DNA of 64,000 nt from Lactiplantibacillus songbeiensis (GTDB taxonomy: Bacteria > Bacillota > Bacilli > Lactobacillales > Lactobacillaceae): positions 19,354 through 83,353 of the forward strand of contig NZ_BJDL01000022.1 of assembly GCF_005405125.1 (NCBI RefSeq). Direction: 5' to 3'. The translations under genes were made by a program, and so were the position numbers. The notes beneath the pieces were generated by a model, which was not told the origin of the DNA, made no database searches, and saw nothing but the letters and a program-made list of their open reading frames with translations. Positions 23,337-32,504 of the stretch are shown one piece after another (position 1 is the first letter of the stretch; each line of letters starts with the position of its first letter).

Positions 23337-23376
23337 AAAAAACGACAGTGAAATGATTGAATTCACTGCCGTTTTT
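23337..23376. terminator. Bidirectional terminator between the oxidoreductase and menA
   Basis: AAAAAACGACAGTGAA (23337-23352) pairs with TTCACTGCCGTTTTT (23362-23376) with one mismatch. A and T runs flank the stem, so it serves both convergent genes. Confidence 0.85.
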
Positions 23377-23393
23377 GCTTATTCTCAGTTCAG

Positions 23394-24305
23394 TTAAACC
23401 AACAACCCTAACCCCATAAATACCGCAAACGACAAACAAATAATCGTCGCATTCTTAATCGCTAAGATAAACGTTTCCCGTTTAACTTGCTTTTGCAAAA
23501 ACAACCGCGTATTTTTATACACTGGAATCGCACTAATCAGTGTCAACAGGCTTAACGGTGGCAACACACCTAACCACACCGCCGCGACTAAGCACAAGTA
23601 CCCAGCGACATAGCTCCAAGCAAACACCCGTAACATGATTGGTTTCCCTAAGTAATACAAAATTGTATGCCGGCCTAACGCAATGTCTTCTGCCATATCA
23701 CAAATATTATTAGCCAACATAATATTCGAAATAGCAAAAATAGCTAATCCCGCCGCGACCAACACCTGAAAGCTCGACAACCACGTAATCGTCGTGACAT
23801 CGTAGGTATTAATAAACACGGCAATCCAAAAAATCATAAAGCCCATCGTAAACCCTGAGAAGAATTCACCAAAAGGACTGGTTGAAATTGGCTTGGGACC
23901 GCCCGCATAAAAATAACCGACCGCGTATGAATACAAGCCCATCCATAATAATGGTAAGCCGGTACGCGTCACGAGCCACAAGCCCAAGACTAATGACACC
24001 CCCGCCAGGCCAAATGTAATCGTCCGTGCCTGGCCAATTGAAATCTGATTGACGCCAACGACATTAGTCTCTTCTAAAAACTCCTGATTATCGGCATCAC
24101 GAGGTGCATGCAAGAAATCTTGATAATTATCATTCGCATTGGTCGCCATATGGAATAATGAAGACGCCACAAAAAATAGGGCTAAATACCCTAAATGAAC
24201 TTGATGGTAATTATAAATCGCGTACAAACTCCCCAGAACAAATGGCAAAACACTGGCAATCAGCGATTTGATCTCCACGAACTCTAAAAAAACTTTCGGT
24301 TTCAA
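23394..24305 (-). CDS. menA: UbiA-family prenyltransferase, 1,4-dihydroxy-2-naphthoate type
   Basis: A 303-residue membrane enzyme with about eight transmembrane helices. The first aspartate-rich motif is NDNYQDFLHAPRDAD and the second is NNICDMAEDIALGRHT, as in MenA. It attaches a polyprenyl tail to DHNA to make demethylmenaquinone. The start is a TTG at 24305: GGGGGAG lies 7 bases upstream and no ATG occurs before the first helix. It is divergent from the polyprenyl synthase gene and close to cydABDC, so it supplies the quinone for respiration. Other men genes are not in this window. Confidence 0.9.
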   Translation of the reverse strand: MKPKVFLEFVEIKSLIASVLPFVLGSLYAIYNYHQVHLGYLALFFVASSLFHMATNANDNYQDFLHAPRDADNQEFLEETNVVGVNQISIGQARTITFGLAGVSLVLGLWLVTRTGLPLLWMGLYSYAVGYFYAGGPKPISTSPFGEFFSGFTMGFMIFWIAVFINTYDVTTITWLSSFQVLVAAGLAIFAISNIMLANNICDMAEDIALGRHTILYYLGKPIMLRVFAWSYVAGYLCLVAAVWLGVLPPLSLLTLISAIPVYKNTRLFLQKQVKRETFILAIKNATIICLSFAVFMGLGLLV

Positions 24306-24378
24306 GGACCGACTCCCCCTTTTTGATTGACAACTTTAATAGTTATTTGTACCTTTAAGTTAGATTGTATTTTAGAAT

Positions 24379-24411
24379 GCGTAGGGCTGCAAGTTTTGCT
24401 GTCCTACGCCA
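24379..24411 (+). promoter_or_regulatory. Hairpin in the leader of the polyprenyl synthase gene
   Basis: GCGTAGG near 24380 pairs with CCTACGC near 24404, with further inner pairs (GCAA with TTGC). The stem ends 16 bases before the ATG and close to the ribosome binding site GGGGTGA. A TTGACA at 24326-24331 lies upstream. Function unknown. Confidence 0.45.
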
Positions 24412-24426
24412 ACGGGGTGACGGTGA

Positions 24427-25404
24427 ATGATTCAAACGATTTGGCAACCAGATACACAGATTCATGCCCAATTAGCAGCGTTAAAACCATACTTATTGGC
24501 ACACGTTAACATTGATAATCCTGCCATTAATGCACGGGTGCATGAACTCTTGCAAGCTGGTGGCAAATTCTTGCGCCCAGGATTCTTTTACTTATTCAGC
24601 CAATTTGGAACGGACCAAGCGGCCGATCGCTTACAAGCCGGGGCGGCGGCGATGGAACTTCTACATGTCGCAACCTTAATTCACGATGATGTCATCGACG
24701 AGAGCCCAGAACGGCGGCACGTCACCACGATTCATCAAGACTACGGTCAACGCAATGCCATCTATGCCGGTGATCTCTTATTTACGTGCTACTTCGATCT
24801 CGTGGTGCTTTCCGCACGGACGACCAACGACATCCAACGTAATGTGGCGGCCATGCGCGGCATTCTCCAAGGTGAGCTCGACCAGATGGCGCATAACTTT
24901 CACCCGCAGACCAGTCTCAATGACTACTTAAAAGTCGCCGCGGGTAAAACCGCACGGCTATTTAGCTTGAGTTGCCAACAAGGCGCCCAACTGGCTCAAG
25001 CACCACAGGCTATCGTTGACTTAGGCCAACAGATTGGCCAACAACTCGGCCTAGCCTATCAAATGCTAGATGATATCTTAGACTATACAGGCGATGAACA
25101 GCTTACCCATAAACCCGTCTTAACTGACCTACGCGACGGTGTTTACTCCTTGCCATTGATTTACGCCTTACAAGCCGATCCGAGCTTAGCGCGCCAATTA
25201 CCAATGCCAGGCACCGTTGCGACTAATGACGACCTCTTAGCGATTCGCAATCAAGTGGTCGCATTAGGTGGCGTTACTAAAGCGCAACAGTTAGCGACAC
25301 AGTATACACAACAGGCACTAACGTTGATTAACCGCTTACCAGCGGGCGGAACGCAACAGACTTTACGCCAATTAGTGACCCAGCTATTGATTCGGAATCA
25401 TTAA
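24427..25404 (+). CDS. hepB: Polyprenyl (heptaprenyl/solanesyl-type) diphosphate synthase
   Basis: A 325-residue trans-isoprenyl diphosphate synthase. The first aspartate-rich motif DDVID is at 87-91 and the second is DDILDYTGD near residue 215. KFLRP near residue 50 and the KTARLF segment are typical. It makes the long isoprenoid chain used by MenA, next door and divergent. Bacillus HepT works with a small partner, HepS, which is not seen here. The product chain length cannot be read from sequence. Confidence 0.88.
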   Translation: MIQTIWQPDTQIHAQLAALKPYLLAHVNIDNPAINARVHELLQAGGKFLRPGFFYLFSQFGTDQAADRLQAGAAAMELLHVATLIHDDVIDESPERRHVTTIHQDYGQRNAIYAGDLLFTCYFDLVVLSARTTNDIQRNVAAMRGILQGELDQMAHNFHPQTSLNDYLKVAAGKTARLFSLSCQQGAQLAQAPQAIVDLGQQIGQQLGLAYQMLDDILDYTGDEQLTHKPVLTDLRDGVYSLPLIYALQADPSLARQLPMPGTVATNDDLLAIRNQVVALGGVTKAQQLATQYTQQALTLINRLPAGGTQQTLRQLVTQLLIRNH

Positions 25405-25491
25405 TTGCAGTGAGTGACTTGACTATCATTACACTAAATTTATTCTTTAGAATAAACAAATAGTTATTGCCAGTATTTATCACTAACACAC

Positions 25492-25531
25492 AAAGTGCCA
25501 GCGACTCTCAAATTAAGTCGCTGGCACTTTT
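25492..25531 (+). terminator. Intrinsic terminator after the polyprenyl synthase
   Basis: AAAGTGCCAGCGACT (25492-25506) pairs with AGTCGCTGGCACTTT (25516-25530), a 15-bp stem followed by T residues, about 90 bases after the stop. Confidence 0.85.
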
Positions 25532-25560
25532 GATATCGAAAGACGCTTGATTAGTTAAAA

Positions 25561-25719
25561 TTGCCGCCTGCCGGTTAATTAACGCCGGGCTGGCTATAAT
25601 TGGCTCAGTGGTGTCGTTTATCTAAGTAGGTGATTTTCCCCCCAGCTTTCGAGACCACACTATGGCTGGAAAACGTGGTCACCATGTTCCAGCCGATTCT
25701 GGCCCAACCAGAGTGGCAA
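25561..25719 (-). repeat. Chimeric structured repeat: A-type end fused to a B-type copy (copy 8)
   Basis: TTGCCGCCTGCCGGTT, the A-type left end, runs straight into AATTAACGCCGGGC, the B-type start. The A body is missing. The B part also lost the arms between GGTGATTTTCC and CTTTCGAG. The outer flanks (CGCTTGATTAGTTAAAATTGCC and GGCAAGTTAATCCAACCAGCACTAAG) match those of full composite units. It ends 46 bases before the cydC stop, with the flank reaching within 22. Confidence 0.88.
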
Positions 25720-25764
25720 GTTAATCCAACCAGCACTAAGCATATTAACTTTAAACAGTCTGGC

Positions 25765-27507
25765 TCACTCTTGCCCCTGATCCAAGTCATACAACCGTTT
25801 AAACCGTGGGGCACTCGCGTATAGTTCTTGCGGGGTACCCGCCATATCGAACTGCCCATCTTCCAAGAAACGGACTTGATCAACATAGTTAATCCCAGCT
25901 AAATGATGTGTGACCCATAGAATCGTCTTATCTTGTAAGACTTTAAACACCGTCGCCAATAAATGCGCTTCTGTGATGGGGTCTAAACTAACAGTAGGCT
26001 CATCCAAAATAATTATCGGCGCATCCTGCAATAGAATTCGCGCCAGCGCTAACCGTTGCCGTTCGCCACCGGAAAAGCGCGCACCGCCTTCTTCAACTAC
26101 TGTCTCATAACCATCCGGCAACGAGTCAATCAGATGATCTAATTCAACCGCCTTTAGCGCCGCCTTCACTTGGTCATCCGTCGCCTTCAAATTCCCCATC
26201 CGCACATTATTCATGATGGTCGTATTAAACAAATACGGCTGCTGATCCAAAACACCAAATAACTGAGCCCGCTCATTTTGCAAACGGGCAATCGGAATAT
26301 CGTTCAATTGCACGGAACCACCATTCGGTTGTAAGTCACCTAAAATAAGTTTCAATAACGTACTTTTCCCAGTACCAGAAGGTCCCAGTAAAGCAACCTT
26401 TTCACCAGCTTTTAGCGTCAGGCTTAGTTGCTTAAAAATGGGACGCGTCCCCTCTGGATACGTAAATTCAAGATTAGCCACTTGTAACTGATTAAACGGT
26501 TCCGTTAAGACAGTTTGATCCCGCTGATCCGTTGGCGTGGTGTCCAACTGGTTCACCCGCACGATTGACCGTTGATAACTTGGCCATTCGCTGACCCCTT
26601 GGCTGACCGATTGAAAGGCATCGACTAACGGAAAGACGGATAAGACAAAGGCCGCAATCCAATTGGCATTAGCATCGTTTTGCGTCCAAGCAAAGCTACT
26701 CCAAATAATGAGGGCCAGACAAATCACACCAAAAATAATCTGGATGGTAAAATCACGCCACCACTGAAATTGGTGATCAGCCCGCCGCAAACTAGAAATT
26801 TGATCAATCGGCGCCGTCTGACGGTCATTAAAATCTTGTTGCCGACCAGAGATCAACCAATCACCTAAGCCCATCACCGCATCCGTCAGTTGCGTATAAA
26901 AGGTCTGCTGAATCTGACGACTGCGAGTTTCACGGGCACCGTTCACTAGTACCGATAATAACGGCATCACGATCACAATGAGACCTAACATCAGTAGCAT
27001 CAACAACCCGAACCACCAACTAAAGACCCCCAGTGCTAACACGATCAACACATACATCATGAGGGCAATCACGGTTGGAAAAACCGTCCGTAAATAGAGA
27101 TTTTCAATATGGTCAATGTCGTCAGCTAATAGGCTTAACACATCGCCAGTTTGAAAATTTTGCCGAATCGCGACCGCTTGCTTTTCAACGGCTTGATAGA
27201 GCTTTTTACGAAAGTCAGACACAATCCGTAAGACCCAATTATGACTGGTGATCCGTTCCGCATAACGAAACGCTGGTCGCCCAATCCCAAAGGCCCGTGT
27301 CAAGACAATCGGCACGTAGATCATCAGAATATTATACGGATGACGTGCCGCTTTACTAATCAAATACCCCGAGTTAAACATCAACGCTGACCCGCAGAAA
27401 AAGGTCATTAACCCAAGAAATAACGTCAATGCTAACAACTTTTTATACTTGCGTAAGTACGGCATCACCCAAGTATCACGTTTAAAGGTTGCAAAAAAGT
27501 TTTTCAT
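25765..27507 (-). CDS. cydC: ABC transporter, CydC-type subunit (cytochrome bd assembly)
   Basis: A 580-residue half-transporter with six transmembrane helices then an ATPase domain: Walker A GPSGTGKS, signature FSGGERQRLALAR, Walker B IIILDEPT. The N-terminal segment with NSGYLISKAARHP is typical of the CydC side of the CydDC cysteine/glutathione exporter needed for cytochrome bd assembly. Its ATG overlaps the previous gene's stop by one base. In Bacillus naming this fourth gene is called cydD, so symbols vary between databases. It ends the cyd cluster. Confidence 0.9.
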   Translation of the reverse strand: MKNFFATFKRDTWVMPYLRKYKKLLALTLFLGLMTFFCGSALMFNSGYLISKAARHPYNILMIYVPIVLTRAFGIGRPAFRYAERITSHNWVLRIVSDFRKKLYQAVEKQAVAIRQNFQTGDVLSLLADDIDHIENLYLRTVFPTVIALMMYVLIVLALGVFSWWFGLLMLLMLGLIVIVMPLLSVLVNGARETRSRQIQQTFYTQLTDAVMGLGDWLISGRQQDFNDRQTAPIDQISSLRRADHQFQWWRDFTIQIIFGVICLALIIWSSFAWTQNDANANWIAAFVLSVFPLVDAFQSVSQGVSEWPSYQRSIVRVNQLDTTPTDQRDQTVLTEPFNQLQVANLEFTYPEGTRPIFKQLSLTLKAGEKVALLGPSGTGKSTLLKLILGDLQPNGGSVQLNDIPIARLQNERAQLFGVLDQQPYLFNTTIMNNVRMGNLKATDDQVKAALKAVELDHLIDSLPDGYETVVEEGGARFSGGERQRLALARILLQDAPIIILDEPTVSLDPITEAHLLATVFKVLQDKTILWVTHHLAGINYVDQVRFLEDGQFDMAGTPQELYASAPRFKRLYDLDQGQE

Positions 27508-29240
27508 TAGATGGCACCTACCATTTCATCCCGTAACCGGACGTACGCCCCATCCGCCGCGGCTAGTTGTGCCGGCGTCCCTTGCTCAACAATCCGGCCG
27601 TGGTCCATGACGAGGACATAATCCATTTGGTTGATCCAGTGCAAACGATGCGTTGCAAAGAAGACTAAGTGATCTTTAAACACCGGTAAAATCGTTTGCT
27701 TTAACTCCGCTTCCGTTTCAATATCTAGATGAGCAGTCGGTTCATCAAACAACAAAATACGCCGCGAACTATCTAAGAATGCCCGCGCTAACGCAATTCG
27801 TTGGGCTTGACCACCACTAACGCCCCGTGCACCTTCACCAATTTTGGTTGCTAACCCATCCGGTAACGTTTTAATCCAGTCGGTTAAACCCGCCTTTTCT
27901 GCGGCCGCCCCAATCGCACTGAGGCCCGCATTTGGTTGATAAAAGGCAATATTTTCTGCCAAACTCGCATGGAACAAATAAGGGTTTTGCGGAATATAAA
28001 AGAAACTTTGTTGCCAAGCAATCTGATTCAAGTGCGTTACCGCCTGACCATTCACCGTCAAGGACCCTTGATTAGCGGTCGGCGTCAAAAAGCCTCCTAA
28101 TAAGTTGATTAAGGTCGACTTACCGGAACCAGAAGCCCCGATAATGCCAATCCGTTGGTAACCTTTTGCTTGCAGCTTAAGCGTACTAAGCGCTGGTTGC
28201 TTGCCATCATAGCTGAAGTTAATATTTTGTAAGCTTAACGTACTATCTGCTTGCCAATTTAACGGCTGCGTGCCTAATTGATCACGTTGTGTGGCCACGG
28301 GTAAGGCCAACATTTTTTGAACCGCCGCAAAGGCATTCTTCCCGTTTAACGTGGCATGGTAATCACTCGCAAACGTCCGTAAAGGCAAAAAATAATCTGG
28401 TGATAGGACTAAGATCACTAACGCTGGTAATAAGGTAATCGTCCCATCAATTAAGCCAAAACCCAAGAAGACCGCCACAACCGCGATCGAAAGCGTCGTA
28501 AAGAAATCCAAGGCAAACGTTGATAGCATGGCAATCTTAATCACCGCTAACGTCTGCTTCCGATAGCCTTCACTCACTTGATACACATTGTTGGCGTACT
28601 GCCGGCTGAGTCCTAATTGTTTCAACGTGGGCAGGCCGCGCAACGTGTCGACAAAGTGATTCGATAACCGTTGATAACCAACGTATTGTTTGTCAGCTTT
28701 AGCTTGGGCCGCGTAACCCAAAATAATCATAAACACAATAATTAACGGAAAAATAGCTAATAAGAATAACGCTTCACGCCACCGTAGCCAGGCAATATAA
28801 ATTAAAATCACCCACGGAATCACCATCATATCGATAACTTTAATGACGACGAGCATCAAATACGTCTGAACCTTATCGATGCCTTCCAAAGCTGTAGTGA
28901 CCACATTCCCCGTCCCAGTCTTGGCGACATAACTTGGTCCTAGCCGATATAATTTTTGCATCACTTGTCGGCGTAAATCGCCAGTCGTCTTTTCAACCAC
29001 TGGATACATCAGCCGATTCTTGATGACGACTAATAACTGCCGCCCAGTCCAAGCCACGGCAAAGATCAGCATCGGCTGCAGAATAGTCCCCAGTTGCTGC
29101 AAATGCCACAAGCCAACGATTGCTACGGACATGAACTGTGCTTGAATAATAATAAAAATACCTTCAACGACCGCTAGTAAGGCTAAAATCACCGCTAAGC
29201 GCCGCATTCCTGGCAATTTGAATAATGCTGGATCAAACAT
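27507..29240 (-). CDS. cydD: ABC transporter, CydD-type subunit (cytochrome bd assembly)
   Basis: A 577-residue half-transporter pairing with CydC. The membrane domain comes first, then Walker A GASGSGKST, signature VSGGQAQRIALARAF and Walker B ILLFDEPT. The ATG at 29240 is chosen because GGGGAGGGG lies 7 bases upstream; a longer frame would start inside the terminator hairpin. It exports thiols so that heme can be inserted into CydAB. It is the third gene of the cluster and would be cydC in Bacillus naming. An intrinsic terminator-like hairpin separates it from cydB. Confidence 0.9.
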   Translation of the reverse strand: MFDPALFKLPGMRRLAVILALLAVVEGIFIIIQAQFMSVAIVGLWHLQQLGTILQPMLIFAVAWTGRQLLVVIKNRLMYPVVEKTTGDLRRQVMQKLYRLGPSYVAKTGTGNVVTTALEGIDKVQTYLMLVVIKVIDMMVIPWVILIYIAWLRWREALFLLAIFPLIIVFMIILGYAAQAKADKQYVGYQRLSNHFVDTLRGLPTLKQLGLSRQYANNVYQVSEGYRKQTLAVIKIAMLSTFALDFFTTLSIAVVAVFLGFGLIDGTITLLPALVILVLSPDYFLPLRTFASDYHATLNGKNAFAAVQKMLALPVATQRDQLGTQPLNWQADSTLSLQNINFSYDGKQPALSTLKLQAKGYQRIGIIGASGSGKSTLINLLGGFLTPTANQGSLTVNGQAVTHLNQIAWQQSFFYIPQNPYLFHASLAENIAFYQPNAGLSAIGAAAEKAGLTDWIKTLPDGLATKIGEGARGVSGGQAQRIALARAFLDSSRRILLFDEPTAHLDIETEAELKQTILPVFKDHLVFFATHRLHWINQMDYVLVMDHGRIVEQGTPAQLAAADGAYVRLRDEMVGAI

Positions 29241-29267
29241 AACTGTCCCCTCCCCACCTGATATCAC

Positions 29268-29316
29268 AAAAAAGCCGTGACCTGGCACCGGCCAAGTCAC
29301 GACCACTTTCGGGCTT
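29268..29316 (-). terminator. Terminator-like hairpin between cydB and cydD
   Basis: On the minus strand GTGACTTGGC pairs with GCCAGGTCAC around CGGT, with outer AAGCCC/GGCTT pairs, then six T. It lies 44 bases after the cydB stop and 28 before the cydD start. It should lower cydDC transcription relative to cydAB. Confidence 0.8.
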
Positions 29317-29359
29317 ATTTAATTAAATTGTACCATTGATTCCGTATTTGGTAGCGGTT

Positions 29360-30355
29360 TTATGACGCAACTCGCTTATAAAAGACCCAATAACTCCAAA
29401 TGAAGTAAATCAGCATAATCGGCAACGTCGTCAAGGCGATAATCGTCATCAGATGTAACGTGTATGGCGAGTTCGAAGCGTTTTTGATTAAGATACTGTT
29501 GGCAGCATTATTCGCCACCATCACCCGTGGGAACAAGCCATTGAACAACAAGATGACCACATCAATTAAGGACAAGCCGCTACTAATAAATGACAGCCAT
29601 TCGTGGTTACTGTAAACACCCCAAGTGGCAAGCACCGTTAAGAGGACCAGCGCAACCACGATAATCAACGTTGAAATTGGCTTTTTATCGAAGAAGTCGG
29701 TGCTGAAGAACAACAAAATGGCAAACAAGACTTCACCAGCAAATAGGAGCCAGTACAGTGGTTTAGCCCATTTCAAAGCACGTTCCCGCAACGCCCCGGT
29801 CGTCTTTAACCGGACAAAGTTCAAGCCGTGCAAGTAGCAGAGTAAGGTCACCGCCACCCCACCAACGAGTGAGAATAAGTTCACATAGTCGGTAAAGTGC
29901 GCTGAAATATCTCCATGCGCGTTAATTGGCATCCCTTTGACCATCGCAGTAAACAACATGCCAAAGAGAAACGCTGCGAAGAAACTTCCTAAGGCCGCGG
30001 CCCATTCCCAGAAGTTCCGCCCACGTTCACTTTCCATCCGACTACGGAATTCAAAAGAAACACCTCGCATAATCAAGGCGACTAAAATCAAGAGTAGGAT
30101 CAGATAAAAGCCGGAGAATAGGGACGCGTACCACATTGGAAACGAGGCAAACATTGCCCCGCCAGCCGTAATCAGCCAAACTTCATTAGCATCCCAATGC
30201 GGGCCAATGGTATGAATCACTGCATCACGTTCCGACCGCGTTTGCGCCAAAGTCTTAATCGACATCCCGACCCCAAAGTCAAACCCTTCTAGGAAGAAGA
30301 AGCCGCTGAATAAAACACCGATTAAAATAAACCATAAGAATTGTAAGTTACTCAT
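29360..30355 (-). CDS. cydB: Cytochrome bd ubiquinol/menaquinol oxidase subunit II
   Basis: A 331-residue membrane protein with about eight transmembrane helices. The opening FLWFILIGVLFSGFFFLEGFDFGVG and the DANEVWLITAGGAMFASFP segment are CydB hallmarks. The ATG at 30355 overlaps the cydA stop by 8 bases and has GGGGGCG upstream, so it is coupled to cydA. A longer in-frame opening would lie within cydA. With CydA it forms the terminal oxidase. Confidence 0.95.
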   Translation of the reverse strand: MSNLQFLWFILIGVLFSGFFFLEGFDFGVGMSIKTLAQTRSERDAVIHTIGPHWDANEVWLITAGGAMFASFPMWYASLFSGFYLILLLILVALIMRGVSFEFRSRMESERGRNFWEWAAALGSFFAAFLFGMLFTAMVKGMPINAHGDISAHFTDYVNLFSLVGGVAVTLLCYLHGLNFVRLKTTGALRERALKWAKPLYWLLFAGEVLFAILLFFSTDFFDKKPISTLIIVVALVLLTVLATWGVYSNHEWLSFISSGLSLIDVVILLFNGLFPRVMVANNAANSILIKNASNSPYTLHLMTIIALTTLPIMLIYFIWSYWVFYKRVAS

Positions 30356-31775
30356 GATCGAACGCCCCCTTACCATATGGGTCATACGGTGCATCATCTT
30401 TCGCTTGTAACAAATCATCTGGACCATAATGCAAGACCCGTTTGGACAAGACGATCATCACGATGCCTAAACCACTGAACAAGCAGAAGTAGACAATATT
30501 TGAGATTAATAATGATGCGACACTAACATTCGGCGAAACGGCATCGGCAATCGTCAATAGCCCATAGACGACCCAAGGATACCGCCCCAGTTCGGTAATA
30601 AACCAGCCGGCCGTATTCGCCGCAAATGGTAAGAACGTGCAAATTCCTAAGACCCATAAGAACCAGCGCTGCCGCATGATTAAGTCACTGCCGGCGCGAT
30701 TAAAGAATAACCCGATAATCGCAATTAAGGCAAACAACCCACCAGAAATGGCCATGACCCGGAAACTCCAGAATAACGTCTTGGTTGGGACATAATAGTT
30801 CATATTCTTGCCAAACTTCTTATCATATTTCGCATGTAATTCTTTATTGATGGCATTTTGACCCTTAACGTTCCCAGATAACTTGTGATAACTTAAGATA
30901 TCCAAGACATAAGGCATCTCAATTGACCAGTTCGTCTTATGATTCTTAGTATCTATCCCAGACACAATCGCCCAAGCCGCTGGTGACCCAGAGTCTTTGT
31001 ATAACCCTTCAGTCGCCGCAAACTTCATCGGTTGTTCTTTAATAATGTAACGCGTTTGGACATCACCCATACCAACCACGCCGATTGTAGCCAACAAACC
31101 AATGATCAGACTGACCTTAAGTGATTTACGGAAGAATTCTGGATTGCGCTTCTTAAGCAAACCAAACGCGGCCATCCCGGCAACCACAAAGGAACCGGTG
31201 ACAAATGCCCCAAATAAAACGTGCGGTAACTCATACCATAATTGCGGATTCTTAATAACTGCGGCAAAACTGGTCATCTGCGCACGACCGGTTTTGGCAT
31301 TGATCATGAAACCGACTGGATTTTGCATAAAACTATTGGCTGCCAAAATCCACATGGCTGAAATCATCGTCCCAATGGAAGTTAACCAAATAAACGCACA
31401 GTGAATACCAGCACTAAACCGGTCCCAGCCAAACATCCATAAGCCGATAAACGTGGATTCCATAAAGAACGCAACTAACGCTTCAATCGCTAATGGCGCC
31501 CCAAAAATGTCACCCATAAAACGTGAGTACTCCGACCAGTTCATCCCGAACTGGAATTCCTGAATAATCCCGGTTACAACCCCAACGGCAAAACTAAGTA
31601 AGAAAATCCGTCCCCAGAATTGTGCCATATGTTTGTACAATTGATCCTTTTTAATAACATAGAGCGTTTCCATAATGGCTACGACTAATGCTAAACCAAT
31701 TGATAATGGCACAAAGAAGAAATGAAACACCGTCGTCATCGCAAATTGAAAGCGGGCTAAGGATAAAATACTCAT
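30348..31775 (-). CDS. cydA: Cytochrome bd oxidase subunit I
   Basis: A 475-residue heme-binding subunit that oxidises quinol and reduces oxygen to water. His18 near the N-terminus (VFHFFFVPLS) matches the heme b595 ligand. A quinol-loop segment reads KEQPMKFAATEGLY, and GRYPWVVYG is conserved. The quinol loop is short, as in Firmicute enzymes. AAAGGGGGG precedes the ATG. L. plantarum relatives need added heme and menaquinone for it to work; that is family knowledge. Confidence 0.96.
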   Translation of the reverse strand: MSILSLARFQFAMTTVFHFFFVPLSIGLALVVAIMETLYVIKKDQLYKHMAQFWGRIFLLSFAVGVVTGIIQEFQFGMNWSEYSRFMGDIFGAPLAIEALVAFFMESTFIGLWMFGWDRFSAGIHCAFIWLTSIGTMISAMWILAANSFMQNPVGFMINAKTGRAQMTSFAAVIKNPQLWYELPHVLFGAFVTGSFVVAGMAAFGLLKKRNPEFFRKSLKVSLIIGLLATIGVVGMGDVQTRYIIKEQPMKFAATEGLYKDSGSPAAWAIVSGIDTKNHKTNWSIEMPYVLDILSYHKLSGNVKGQNAINKELHAKYDKKFGKNMNYYVPTKTLFWSFRVMAISGGLFALIAIIGLFFNRAGSDLIMRQRWFLWVLGICTFLPFAANTAGWFITELGRYPWVVYGLLTIADAVSPNVSVASLLISNIVYFCLFSGLGIVMIVLSKRVLHYGPDDLLQAKDDAPYDPYGKGAFDHE

Positions 31776-31813
31776 CGTAATCCCCCCTTTATTTTAACTG
31801 TTACGTCCACCTA

Positions 31814-31870
31814 CGTAAGCGTAAACATTTAAGTCACCTTTATCATATCAAGCGATAAGTGAAAATTCAA
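31814..31870 (-). promoter_or_regulatory. cydA promoter with downstream cre-like site
   Basis: On the minus strand TTGAAT (31865-31870), a 17-base spacer and TATGAT (31842-31847) form a promoter. A cre-like 14-mer CGTAAGCGTAAACA (plus strand, 31814-31827) lies just downstream of the start region. It matches the consensus at about 12 of 14 positions, consistent with catabolite repression of respiration. Confidence 0.6.
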
Positions 31871-31950
31871 TCAAACCCAACTTTTATTAGTAAAATAGTC
31901 AAGGGTGCTAATTTTCAAGCCTAGTTTTATCCCCGTTTTCAGTTTGTTAG

Positions 31951-31978
31951 TTGACATTTTGCTAATCCGTGCTATATT
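31951..31978 (+). promoter_or_regulatory. Promoter of the DUF2187-like gene
   Basis: TTGACA (31951-31956), a 16-base spacer and TATATT (31973-31978), 31 bases before the ATG. Confidence 0.75.
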
Positions 31979-32009
31979 AACGACATTATACAGAAATGAG
32001 GCCAAACCA

Positions 32010-32186
32010 ATGGAAATCGGAACTAAAGTGACATTTAAGCTTGAGGGCCAGACCATGACCGGCACAATTGCGAAGGCCTACACGAACTCGTACTTGATTG
32101 AGTTTACCAGTACAGATCCAGAAATCGTTGATAAGTATCATGATAAAGTGATTATTAGTCAGAAGAAAGTTACTGAAGTTAAGTAA
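32010..32186 (+). CDS. Small DUF2187-like protein
   Basis: A 58-residue protein starting MEIGTKVTFKLEGQTMTG. The length and the KOW/SH3-like beta pattern (V.F..EG....G.I....NSYLIE) resemble the DUF2187 (YkvS) family. The ATG at 32010 has GAGG 9 bases upstream; the frame extends further up but would run through the promoter. Function is unknown. It has its own promoter and terminator and is divergent from cydA. Confidence 0.8.
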   Translation: MEIGTKVTFKLEGQTMTGTIAKAYTNSYLIEFTSTDPEIVDKYHDKVIISQKKVTEVK

Positions 32187-32197
32187 TTGAGCGAATT

Positions 32198-32246
32198 AAT
32201 CCGACTCTCCAGCAGTTTACAATCTGCTTGGGAGCCGGATTTTTTA
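32198..32246 (+). terminator. Intrinsic terminator of the DUF2187-like gene
   Basis: AATCCG.CTCTCC.GCAG pairs with CTGC..GGGAG.CGGATT with small bulges and is followed by T6, 12 bases after the stop. Confidence 0.85.
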
Positions 32247-32309
32247 GTTAGTGCTTGTTTATCCGTCTCCGTTGAACAAGCTATAGAATACGCTGGGTGC
32301 TAGTTAAAA

Positions 32310-32471
32310 TTGCCGCTTGCCGGTTGGTTCCTAAAATGCTGGAACGCCATGGGCCATTTTGAAGCCAAAGCTCGGTCTTCAAAACTGGCCTTGGCCTAAG
32401 TATGAGCAGACCACTCACACTAAGGCCAACGACACGGCTGAGCATTTTAGGAACCAACCTCTCGGCTAAAT
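32310..32471 (+). repeat. Structured intergenic repeat, A type, sense (copy 9)
   Basis: TTGCCGCTTGCCGGTTGG to CTCTCGGCTAAAT; outer stem GGTTGGTTCCTAAAATGCT with AGCATTTTAGGAACCAACC, so the C:G of copy 1 has become T:A on both sides. It is the left half of a composite unit of about 398 bp (32290-32687) with ends ACGCTGGGTGCTAG and CTAACACCAAACGT. Confidence 0.92.
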
Positions 32472-32504
32472 TTATGGTCAACAATAGATAGTCATTAATT
32501 CACG

